NCBI GenBank assembly: GCA_003241215.1
Contig: QFOL01000003.1
Coordinates: 1 to 57,145 of the forward strand
Direction of reading: 5' to 3'
From: Agrobacterium fabrum
GTDB taxonomy: Bacteria; Pseudomonadota; Alphaproteobacteria; Rhizobiales; Rhizobiaceae
Length of the DNA stretch: 57,145 bases
In this document: one piece after another, positions 1 through 9,582 of the stretch
How the letters are laid out: each line of letters begins with the position of its first letter
How positions within the stretch are numbered: position 1 is the first letter of the stretch
Made by a program: the position numbers and the translations under genes
The notes under the pieces: generated by a model
What the model was told of the DNA's origin: nothing
The model's input: the letters and a program-made list of their open reading frames with translations, nothing else
Database searches by the model: none

Positions 1-1788
1 CTTCTCATTGAAATCGGTGTAAATCTCGGGATAAACGGCCGCGATCTTGTCGCGGATCGGGTTATAGTCGTGAATATAGGTCTCCCACGGAACCCTGCTG
101 TCGGGAAGCGTCGCCATCGCCATGCGACAGACAATCTCCACCTCCGGCTTCAGATGTTCACTGGCCGGCGTCAATACGCCGCGCGAGGCGGTGACGTTCG
201 ACATGGAATCCTCGATCGTAACGAATTGTTCGCCGGCCGATGTACGTATCCACTCTGACCGTGCGATCACCGGAAGGATCAGCGCATCCTTGCCATGAAC
301 GAGATGGCCGCGGTTCAGCTTGGTCGTAATCCCCACGGTGAGCTCAAGCTTGCTCATGGCCGCATAGGAGCGCTCGGTATCGGGAATGGCGCGAACGAAG
401 TTGCCGCCCATGCCGATGAAGACCTTGGCCGTGCCGTTTTCCATCGCCGCGACGGATTCGACCGTATGATGGCCGTGTTCCCGTGGCGGTTCGAACCCGA
501 ACACGTCACGAACGCGGTCGAGATATGTCTGCGTCGGTTTTTCATCGATGCCGACGGTGCGATCGCCCTGCACGTTCGAATGACCCCGGATCGGGGAAAT
601 GCCGGCGCCCGGCTTTCCGAAGTTTCCCTTCAGCAGCAGAAGATTGGCGACCTGCTGCAGCAGGCGTGACCCGTCCTGATGTTGGGTAAGCCCCATGCCG
701 TAACAGATCATTGTCGCTTTCGAGCGAATGTAAATCTCGGCGCAGCGGCGGATCTGGTCTTCCTCCAGCCCCGACGCCTTGACGAGTTCTGGCCAGTCAT
801 GGGTCATGACCTCGTCGCGAATACCATCGAGACCGACGGTATGTTTGGCGATGAAATCATGGTCGAGGATCGTTTCGCCCTTCGCCTCGCGCTCGAACAT
901 CACCCTCATGATGCCTTTCAGGAAAGCGAGATCACCACCGATCTTCATATGGACGAATTCGCTGGCGATCGGCGTGGAACCGAATGTCGCCATCTGGACC
1001 ATGTCCTGCGGTTCAGTGAAGCGTATCAGCGCACGTTCGGGCATGGGGTTGACGGCGACAATCGGAACGCCGCGCTTTCGTGCTTCAACCAGGTTCGTCA
1101 TCATGCGCGGTGAGTTCGTGCCGGTATTCTGCCCGATCACGAAAATCGCTTCGGCATGCTCGAAGTCTTCGAGCACCACCGTTCCTTTCCCGACACCGAT
1201 TGCGGGCGGCAGACCGCGGCTCGTCGGCTCATGGCACATGTTGGAACAGTCCGGGAAATTATTGGTGCCGAATTCCCGGATAAAGATGGAATAGAGGAAG
1301 GCGGCCTCGTTCGGCGTCCGGCCGGACGTGTAAAATTCCGCCTCATGGGGGCTTTCCAGCGCCCTCAAATGTTTGCCGATCAGCGCAAAGGCGCTGTCCC
1401 AGTCGCAGGGAACGTATTTATCCGTGATCGCATCGTAGCGCATCGGCTCGGTCAGGCGCCCCTGCATCTCCAACCAATAATCGGACTGTTCCATAAGTTC
1501 GGCAACGGTGTGATTGGCGAAGAATTCCCGTGTGACCCGAAACTTGGTCGCCTCATGCGCCAGCGCCTTCGCGCCGTTTTCGCAGAATTCCAGCGTCTTC
1601 TTGCAGTCGGCGTCCGGAAAGGCGCAGCTTGGACATTTGAAGCCACCCGGCTGGTTCATCGCGAGCAGCGCGCGTGACCCCTTCGTCACGACACTTTGCT
1701 CCAGCAGGACCTTGGCGGTCGCAGCAGCGGCTCCCCACCCTCCGGCCGAATGATTGTATGTCTTGTATTCTGCTCTTTTGTCAGCCAT
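1..1788 (-). CDS. FdhF/YdeP-family molybdopterin oxidoreductase, 3' end cut by window edge
   Basis: This reads as a molybdopterin-binding oxidoreductase alpha subunit of the FdhF/YdeP type, cytoplasmic and without a Tat signal. The frame is open for 596 codons from the ATG at 1788 to the window edge, so the C-terminus is missing. The N-terminus (MADKRAEYKTYNHSAGGWGA) and the cysteine cluster that follows (FKCPSCAF, then two more Cys) match the YdeP-like family. Further on, SNMCHEPTSRGL supplies the candidate molybdenum ligand region, followed by a Rossmann-like stretch (AIFVIGQNTGTNSPRMM). YdeP homologues are linked to acid resistance in enterobacteria, and the true substrate is unknown. The gene is divergent from the bestrophin gene and shares its intergenic region, which holds two regulatory palindromes. 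Family is firm; role is inferred. Confidence 0.9.
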   Translation of the reverse strand, partial: MADKRAEYKTYNHSAGGWGAAAATAKVLLEQSVVTKGSRALLAMNQPGGFKCPSCAFPDADCKKTLEFCENGAKALAHEATKFRVTREFFANHTVAELMEQSDYWLEMQGRLTEPMRYDAITDKYVPCDWDSAFALIGKHLRALESPHEAEFYTSGRTPNEAAFLYSIFIREFGTNNFPDCSNMCHEPTSRGLPPAIGVGKGTVVLEDFEHAEAIFVIGQNTGTNSPRMMTNLVEARKRGVPIVAVNPMPERALIRFTEPQDMVQMATFGSTPIASEFVHMKIGGDLAFLKGIMRVMFEREAKGETILDHDFIAKHTVGLDGIRDEVMTHDWPELVKASGLEEDQIRRCAEIYIRSKATMICYGMGLTQHQDGSRLLQQVANLLLLKGNFGKPGAGISPIRGHSNVQGDRTVGIDEKPTQTYLDRVRDVFGFEPPREHGHHTVESVAAMENGTAKVFIGMGGNFVRAIPDTERSYAAMSKLELTVGITTKLNRGHLVHGKDALILPVIARSEWIRTSAGEQFVTIEDSMSNVTASRGVLTPASEHLKPEVEIVCRMAMATLPDSRVPWETYIHDYNPIRDKIAAVYPEIYTDFNEK

Positions 1789-1850
1789 GGCCCACACTCC
1801 ACAAGTGCTATCCCTGCCATAGTAAATCACGTTATACCCTTGTTTTCCAT

Positions 1851-1885
1851 GGACAATATGTCCATGACAACCGGACAGCCTGTCC
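1851..1885. promoter_or_regulatory. Paired GGACA-N3-TGTCC palindromes (candidate activator sites)
   Basis: Two perfect palindromes are present: GGACAATATGTCC (1851-1863, extendable to CATGGACA/TGTCCATG) and GGACAGCCTGTCC (1873-1885). Their centres are 22 bases apart. They lie 95 and 73 bases upstream of the -12 G of the sigma-54 promoter at 1939-1954, the geometry repeated at four other promoters in the island. They are interpreted as upstream activating sites for a sigma-54-dependent regulator. Confidence 0.75.
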
Positions 1886-1938
1886 GTTTTCCGTGCCCCA
1901 ACTCCTGCTAACTCATTGACAATCATCGATATCCGGAA

Positions 1939-1954
1939 TGGTACGGCGCTTGCA
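1939..1954 (+). promoter_or_regulatory. Sigma-54 promoter for the bestrophin gene
   Basis: TGGTACGGCGCTTGCA has GG at 1940-1941 and GC at 1952-1953 with exactly 10 bases between, against the consensus TGGCAC-N5-TTGCW (one mismatch in the -24 box). Transcription would start near 1965, about 105 bases before the start codon. Confidence 0.75.
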
Positions 1955-2069
1955 GTCCATATCTGCATCAGGGGGATGGCGCCGCATCCGTGTTCGATAG
2001 CCCACCTGTTCACGTGCATTTCATTCCATGCCGCGCGTTGTTCCAGATTGAAGTTTGCCAGGGCAAAAC

Positions 2070-2996
2070 ATGATCGTCCGTGAAACACCGAACCTGCTGC
2101 GTCTCTTCCTCGAGATTCGAGGATCGGTCATACGGCGGATTTATCCGCGTGTACTGGTCGTCATGCTCATGTCAGCCGTCGTGGTCTGGGCCCACACCCA
2201 CCATCCCAATCTCATTCCGCTGGTGGACGGCGCGCCGTTTTATCTGATCGGCCTCACCCTCTCCATTTTTCTCGGGTTTCGCAACAACGCCTGTTACGAC
2301 CGCTGGTGGGAAGGGCGAAAACTATGGGGTCATCTTTTCGCCTATAGCCGTGATCTTGCGCGCCAGACCAAATTGCTGCTGCAGAATGGCGATGAGGCTG
2401 CCAGGGGTCGTGACCGTCTGATCAAGTTGAATATCGTTCTCGTCGAGGATCTGGTGCGCCACCTTCGCCATGGCGACAGGCTGGGAAACAATGCCGAAAC
2501 GCTGCTGTCCAGGGATGAACGCCTGGCGCTTCTCAAGGCCTTCAACGCACCCAACTATGTCATTCAGCTGATGGGAGACTGCCTCGCCGGCATGTCGATG
2601 AAGGGCAATATTAGCGATATCGAATTCGGCATTCTCGACCGTACGGTTTGCCAGATGAACGAGGCGATCGCCGGCTGCGAACGCCTGAGAAATACCCCTG
2701 TTCCCTATGGCTACACGCTGCTGCTTCACAGGACCGCTTATCTTTTCTGTTTTCTCCTGCCGTTCGGACTTGCCAACATGCTCGGCCCCATCACGCCGGT
2801 TGCTGCAGGCGTCATCGCCTACACCTTCTTCGGCCTTGATGCGCTGGGCGACGAATTGGAAATGCCGTTTGGGACAATGCCCAATGCGCTGCCAATCGCG
2901 GCAATATCCAAATCGATCGAAATCACCCTGCGGGAAGCCCTTGGAGAACGGGACCTCCCGGAAATGCCGATCCCGATAAAATCCGTTCTCCTTTGA
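2070..2996 (+). CDS. Bestrophin-family (UPF0187) membrane channel protein
   Basis: A 308-residue integral membrane protein of the bacterial bestrophin family, which forms pentameric anion or cation channels. I start it at ATG 2070 (MIVRETPNLLRLFLEIRGSVI), the usual beginning of these proteins, rather than the TTG at 2055. Visible landmarks are the first membrane helix (about residues 25-45), the family signature GFRNNACYDRWWEGRKLWG at about residues 70-90, and the C-terminal half with PFGLANMLGPITPV and the FFGLDALGDELEMPFG segment carrying conserved acidic residues. A sigma-54 promoter with paired upstream palindromes lies in its leader, so it is probably a target of the island's two-component system. 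A role in ion homeostasis under stress is inferred. Confidence 0.92.
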   Translation: MIVRETPNLLRLFLEIRGSVIRRIYPRVLVVMLMSAVVVWAHTHHPNLIPLVDGAPFYLIGLTLSIFLGFRNNACYDRWWEGRKLWGHLFAYSRDLARQTKLLLQNGDEAARGRDRLIKLNIVLVEDLVRHLRHGDRLGNNAETLLSRDERLALLKAFNAPNYVIQLMGDCLAGMSMKGNISDIEFGILDRTVCQMNEAIAGCERLRNTPVPYGYTLLLHRTAYLFCFLLPFGLANMLGPITPVAAGVIAYTFFGLDALGDELEMPFGTMPNALPIAAISKSIEITLREALGERDLPEMPIPIKSVLL

Positions 2997-3112
2997 ATAT
3001 CCCCATCGAGTGAATGTCGAAGTCACGCTCGTAAAGACAGATAACGACGTGCGGCAGACCGTTGGTCATGGTCGCCAAGCGCCTCGATCCTTGGTACCCG
3101 TAGCGCTTGGAT

Positions 3113-3913
3113 CTAGGAAGGCAGCAACACAACCGCCGCTTCCGCTGTCAGCACTCGGAAGGTGAAGCTTTCCTGCAGATAAAGCTCGACCGTCGTCGCC
3201 GTATGACTGAGATAGCCGATCGAGATGTCCTGGCCGATATCCATGTCGAAGTCGCCGCCCCGGGTGCTCAGAACGAAGCCGCCCTCGATTGCCGGCGCCC
3301 AGATGATCCCGCCATTGACGATTCGCTCGATATGATGGAACACCGGGTAGCCTTCGTCGCTGCCACCGCTGGCTGCCGTATAGGCCTTTGCACCCAGAAC
3401 CAGTGCGTAGGGCCCCTCGACACCGGCAAGACGCAAATCGCCGACAGCCCTGGCGACAATATCCGGGTAGTTCTTGATGCTCGAAGAGAGCGTCAGCGCG
3501 GAATTGCTGCTGCCTTGCCGTATTCCCTGGATACCTGCCGCTGGAAAACCTTCGAAGACCGCCCGGTCTTCGGCGAAAGCCAGTTTTCTTGCGGCGTCCT
3601 TGAGCGGGCCCCAGTCGGAATCTTCCGAACCTCTTTCCACGTCATCGATGGCGGCGCGCGTAAGTTCAAACGGAATACGCAGTTCAACGACCGCTTTCAC
3701 CTCCCGCTGAGACGCTTGTACCCCCTCGACCGGGCTTTCGAGGGACCTGAGATGTCCTGTGCCGGTCGCTGAGTAGTCGGAGCCTTTCGGCCCATCGACA
3801 TCCACGACACGGCGTGCCGCCAGATGACGCTTGAGCGTCCGTTTGGCTTCCTGCTCGATCTGCTCCCACGCCTGATCGGATACAGGGGCGAGTTCCCGGT
3901 GAAGATTGTTCAT
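3113..3913 (-). CDS. Encapsulin shell protein (family 1, linocin-M18-like)
   Basis: A 266-residue HK97-fold shell protein that assembles into a nanocompartment. The N-terminus (MNNLHRELAPVSDQAWEQIEQEAKRTLKRHLAARRVVDVDGPKG), the E-loop region (SLESPVEGVQASQREVKAVVELRIPFELTRAAID) and the C-terminal domain (LYLQESFTFRVLTAEAAVVLL) are characteristic, and length is normal for the family. It begins one base after the stop of the upstream DyP gene (TGA-c-ATG), so the two are translationally coupled. The peroxidase carries a C-terminal cargo peptide, which fits this shell. No separate promoter is visible; transcription probably comes from the peroxidase gene or from further upstream. It was called a bacteriocin in older annotation, but the shell role is better supported. 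Confidence 0.96.
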   Translation of the reverse strand: MNNLHRELAPVSDQAWEQIEQEAKRTLKRHLAARRVVDVDGPKGSDYSATGTGHLRSLESPVEGVQASQREVKAVVELRIPFELTRAAIDDVERGSEDSDWGPLKDAARKLAFAEDRAVFEGFPAAGIQGIRQGSSNSALTLSSSIKNYPDIVARAVGDLRLAGVEGPYALVLGAKAYTAASGGSDEGYPVFHHIERIVNGGIIWAPAIEGGFVLSTRGGDFDMDIGQDISIGYLSHTATTVELYLQESFTFRVLTAEAAVVLLPS

Positions 3914-3914
3914 G

Positions 3915-4994
3915 TCAAACCTCTGTCTTTAACGAACCGATCCCGAGGGAAGCGTCCGGATTGCGATTGCGGGAAACAGGTTGCGTCTCTTCCGGCACGG
4001 CGGACGGCCGTGCATCGGCGATGGGTGAAGGCGCGGCTGCGGGGTCGACATCCTCCAGAAACGTCGCCGTGGGCACGAAAAAGAGGCTGCCGGTAATCGC
4101 CCGGCTGACATCGAGCAGCCGGTCATAGTTTCCCGGCGGCTTGCCGACAAACATGTTGGTCAGCATCTGCTCCATCCGGGCCGGTGAACGGGCATAACCA
4201 ATGAAGTAGGTTCCGTACTCCCCCTTGCCGACATCGCCGAACGGCATATTGTCCCTGACGATATCCAGCTCCTTGCCGTTTTCGACAATCGTGGTCAGGG
4301 CATTGTGGGCAAAGCTGGGTTTGACGCTGTCATCGAGTTCGATGTCGGTAAACTTCTTCCGGCCGACAATGCCTTCCTGCACCTCGACGGGAATGGCATT
4401 CCATTTTTTGAGGTCATGCAGATATTTTTGGACAATGACATAACTGCCGCCCGCAAAAGCGGAATCCTCGTCGCCGATTATCGCGGCTTCGATCGCCGCA
4501 TCGTCCACGGGATTTTCGGTCCCATCGACAAAGCCGATCAGATCGCGATCGTCGAAATAGTTGAACCCCTGAACCTGGTCCGCCGTGTCGACCGCATCGC
4601 CGAGCCGTGACATGATTTGCATGGCGAACTCGAAACAGAGATCCATGCGGGCCGCGCGAATGTGAAACAGCAGATCACCGGCTGTGGAAACCGCATGGTG
4701 CACGCCGTGGATTTCCCTGAAGGGATGAAGATCCTTCGGTCTCTGGCCGCCGAACAGGCGGTCCCATGCATCGGAACCGATGCCCATGACGCAGGTGAGC
4801 CTGCCTTCGAGGTCACGGAAGCCCACCGCGCGCAGCAAACCGCCGAGATCGCCACAGAGCGCTCGGACGACGGTTTCATTGTCTCGACCCGGATGAATGG
4901 TAAGGACAAGGAATATCGCGGCGCGGGTGAGGCGTGCCACAACCGGCTGCGACGTCGGCTTGGGCTCGGTGGCTGTGATGTCCAATCTTGTCAT
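3915..4994 (-). CDS. DyP-type haem peroxidase with encapsulin-targeting C-terminus
   Basis: A 359-residue dye-decolourising peroxidase. The GFVDGTENP motif with the catalytic Asp is at about residues 154-162. An AHN histidine at about residue 223 is the likely proximal haem ligand, and IVRDNMPFGD holds the distal Arg. The last 15 residues after a Pro/Arg-rich linker contain DASLGIGSLK, the cargo-loading peptide known from encapsulin-packaged peroxidases. The gene immediately precedes the encapsulin gene. The start ATG at 4994 has GAAGGG almost touching it, which is unusually close for a ribosome-binding site, and no better in-frame start is near. The 232 bases upstream show no sigma-54 site, so expression may depend on read-through from clpB/DUF2171 or on an unseen promoter. 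Confidence 0.96.
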   Translation of the reverse strand: MTRLDITATEPKPTSQPVVARLTRAAIFLVLTIHPGRDNETVVRALCGDLGGLLRAVGFRDLEGRLTCVMGIGSDAWDRLFGGQRPKDLHPFREIHGVHHAVSTAGDLLFHIRAARMDLCFEFAMQIMSRLGDAVDTADQVQGFNYFDDRDLIGFVDGTENPVDDAAIEAAIIGDEDSAFAGGSYVIVQKYLHDLKKWNAIPVEVQEGIVGRKKFTDIELDDSVKPSFAHNALTTIVENGKELDIVRDNMPFGDVGKGEYGTYFIGYARSPARMEQMLTNMFVGKPPGNYDRLLDVSRAITGSLFFVPTATFLEDVDPAAAPSPIADARPSAVPEETQPVSRNRNPDASLGIGSLKTEV

Positions 4995-5226
4995 CCCTTC
5001 AAGTCATTGCCTGGTCGGATCAGGTCAGTTGGCAGAACTGTAGGTCGGGGTCGGCCCCAGGATATCAATACCTGGAAAACTCTGCCCACTGCATGGGTCA
5101 GAGGTCCATCCCGGAAGATCCCACGCTTCGAAGACGAGGGCGGCCGCCGGGATGGCGGCTTGGCCAGATCACCGAAACGATATCGGCTTTCACATCGAAA
5201 TCCAGTCGAGAAACCTGTCTGCGGAC

Positions 5227-5496
5227 CTATTCGGTTTCAGGAACGGGACGGCCAGACCGTTCTTCCTCAAGCGTCACCGCAATATCGGCGTTGGCGGAAA
5301 GGCGGACCTTGTCGCCTTCAACACCCGCGACGAAACCGAGCTCGATGTAATGGTGATGCCTGCCCTTGTGAAAAGCGTCACCGCTGTCGCTCTTGATGAG
5401 CCTGATCCGCTTGCCTTCCAGTTCATCGACGGTGCCGACGTGGACGCCGTCGGCCCCGATCACTTCCATTCCCTGTTTGATCTTGTGTTCCGTCAT
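5227..5496 (-). CDS. DUF2171 domain protein
   Basis: An 89-residue soluble protein with the DUF2171 pattern: KIKQGMEVIGADGVHVGTVDELEGKRIRLIKSDS, then a His-rich turn (HKGRHHHYIEL), then VRLSANADIAV. These small PRC-barrel-like beta proteins are common next to stress genes in Rhizobiales and have no assigned function. A good ribosome-binding site (AAGGAG, 8 bases upstream) supports the ATG at 5496. It follows clpB by 98 bases on the same strand and is probably in the same transcript. Confidence 0.85.
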   Translation of the reverse strand: MTEHKIKQGMEVIGADGVHVGTVDELEGKRIRLIKSDSGDAFHKGRHHHYIELGFVAGVEGDKVRLSANADIAVTLEEERSGRPVPETE

Positions 5497-5594
5497 GTTT
5501 CTTCTCCTTTGCTGTTAGACTGGGACTCCGGGATAACTGCGCTGGGATCAGCAATATTGGTTGCAAGATGGAATGCGGCGGCAGTCTACAACCT

Positions 5595-8187
<2,593 letters not shown>

Positions 8188-8198
<11 letters not shown>

Positions 8199-8787
8199 TT
8201 TGGCCACCTTCTACAACGGCATTGGATGACTGGAACAAGCTGGGAGAGATCGTGTCAGTTGTGCGAGGCGGTCTCTGCGGGCGACGGGGTCCCTCCGAAG
8301 CCGGGCGTGCGGCCAGCGCGTCGCGCAGCGCCTGTTCCTTGGTGTGATCCAGCGATGTTCTAAGGACCGTTCCGCCGGTGCCCTTGAGTTCCTCGAGGAC
8401 CTTGTCGGCGGTCATCTTGCGGATCAGCAGGAACAGCGCGGCGTTCTCCGGCTTCAGGTTTATTGCAAGTTCGCGCATGAAACCGTCGTTGATACCGTAG
8501 TCGGTCAATGCTCCGCCAAGCGCGCCCGAAGCGGCCCCGATCGACGCACCAAGGAGCGGCATAAGGAAAATGGACCCGATCAGCAGCCCCCAGAAACCGC
8601 CGGAAATCGCGCCGACAGCCGTCGTATTCATCGATTGAATGAGCTTGATCCTGCCATTGTCCTGCCTGACAGCAATCACGGCGTCGGAAAGCTCGATCAG
8701 ATATTCCTGCTGAAGGTTCAGCAGCTTCTGCCTTATGGCTTCAGCCTTGTCCTCGGTCGGATAAACGATAACGATCAGATCGGGCAC
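8188..8787 (-). CDS. DUF1269 domain membrane-associated protein
   Basis: A 199-residue protein starting with GTG at 8787 behind a GAGGGAGAG ribosome-binding site. The family signature is clear: [22 protein letters not shown], a Gly/Ala-rich hydrophobic hairpin ([35 protein letters not shown], about residues 60-95), and [22 protein letters not shown]. About 35 extra residues at the C-terminus (Arg/Pro-rich, [11 protein letters not shown]) are not typical, and their coding sequence runs into the start of clpB. It is the first gene behind the sigma-54 promoter at 8836-8851. Function is unknown; family members are often near stress genes. Confidence 0.85.
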
Positions 8788-8835
8788 AACTCTCTCCCTC
8801 GTTCCAGGACCGTCGGTTCGGGTCGCAATAGTCGG

Positions 8836-8851
8836 AGCAACCTCCGTGCCA
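8836..8851 (-). promoter_or_regulatory. Sigma-54 promoter of the DUF1269-clpB operon
   Basis: Read on the minus strand: TGGCACGGAGGTTGCT, a full match to TGGCAC-N5-TTGCW. It sits 49 bases before the GTG start of DUF1269. Two palindromes are centred 74 and 96 bases upstream of the -12 G. Confidence 0.88.
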
Positions 8852-8905
8852 GACGGAAAAATACCTGAAAATCAAATCCTTAGTCGCAAAACACACTGCC
8901 GTCGG

Positions 8906-8940
8906 AGACAATGTGTCGGCTTGCGCCGGACAAATTGTCG
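8906..8940. promoter_or_regulatory. Paired GACA-N3-TGTC palindromes upstream of the clpB operon
   Basis: AGACAATGTGTCG (8906-8918) and GGACAAATTGTCG (8928-8940), with centres 22 bases apart. Each has a perfect GACA/TGTC core. They are candidate enhancer sites for the sigma-54 promoter at 8836-8851. Confidence 0.75.
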
Positions 8941-8970
8941 TTTCATTGGAGTGTTTCTTGCCGGTCCCGG

Positions 8971-9354
8971 CTACGAGCCGTACAGGATTTGAAGTGCCGC
9001 AAGCGCTGTCAGGATATAGGTCCCGTTGGAATCCATATCTTCATCGGTCGAGAGATCGAGCTGCTCCCAGACGCCATCCAGATAACCGGCTTGCCGTTCT
9101 GAGATAACCTTGCTGGCGATCTGGCCGATGGCATCGAACTGCGCGAGATCGTAATTCAGTCCGTGATCGTCCAGAAAGAGGCCGTGCTGCTGCAGAAGAT
9201 CGGCCATGGGCATGGAAGTTCCCGTCAGGTAGAAGAGCAGGTCATTCGCGTTGATCGGCTGATCCTGCGATTGCGGAACGAGCCCTGCCGCTTCCAGCTG
9301 CTGGACGCGCGATTGCATGTCTTTGGAAAGCTGCTCGGTCGATACTGCCGTCAT
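8971..9354 (-). CDS. Unrecognised 127-residue protein of the sigma-54 regulon
   Basis: I do not recognise this protein. The ATG at 9354 (MTAVSTEQLSKDMQSRVQQLEAAGLV) is preferred over the upstream in-frame start at 9387 because GGAGA lies 8 bases before it. The product is acidic and soluble, with no signal peptide or membrane segment. The N-terminus is helical (about residues 5-25), and a conserved-looking core reads NANDLLFYLTGTSMPMADLLQQHGLFLDDHGLNYDLAQFDAIGQIASKVISERQAGYLDGVWEQLDL. It stands alone between the sensor kinase gene and the clpB operon, with its own sigma-54 promoter and paired palindromes, which argues for a stress-related role and against a spurious frame. Confidence 0.72.
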   Translation of the reverse strand: MTAVSTEQLSKDMQSRVQQLEAAGLVPQSQDQPINANDLLFYLTGTSMPMADLLQQHGLFLDDHGLNYDLAQFDAIGQIASKVISERQAGYLDGVWEQLDLSTDEDMDSNGTYILTALAALQILYGS

Positions 9355-9412
9355 CGGTTGTCTCCGTGGTTCATTCAGCTCCGGCATTCACGGATCGGCG
9401 TCCATTTTTGAA

Positions 9413-9425
9413 GGACACAATGTCC
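9413..9425. promoter_or_regulatory. Single GGACA-N3-TGTCC palindrome at a predicted transcription start
   Basis: GGACACAATGTCC is a perfect copy of the island's palindrome, but it lies downstream of the -12 element of the promoter at 9438-9453, at about +3 to +15 of the expected transcript. It has no partner at 22 bases. It could let the regulator limit its own activation, or serve another promoter I do not see. Confidence 0.55.
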
Positions 9426-9437
9426 GCAATAATCACC

Positions 9438-9453
9438 AGCAACAAATATGCCA
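9438..9453 (-). promoter_or_regulatory. Sigma-54 promoter of the 127-residue orphan gene
   Basis: Read on the minus strand: TGGCATATTTGTTGCT, one mismatch from TGGCAC-N5-TTGCW and with the correct GG-N10-GC spacing. It lies 84 bases before the start codon. Palindromes are centred 74 and 95 bases upstream of the -12 G. Confidence 0.8.
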
Positions 9454-9507
9454 TCGTCTGTTTTGAATGACTTCAATGGCTTACTCGGCTTGTCGGCGAT
9501 AAAGGCA

Positions 9508-9541
9508 GGTCAATTTGTCCGCCGCCGAAGACGACTTGTCC
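9508..9541. promoter_or_regulatory. Paired, slightly degenerate GACA-N3-TGTC palindromes
   Basis: GGTCAATTTGTCC (9508-9520) and AGACGACTTGTCC (9529-9541). Each has one mismatch in the left half and a perfect TGTCC right half. Centres are 21 bases apart and at the standard distance from the sigma-54 promoter at 9438-9453. Confidence 0.62.
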
Positions 9542-9582
9542 TCACTGCGAGGGAACGTCCCCTACAAATCTTCTTTCTCGTT

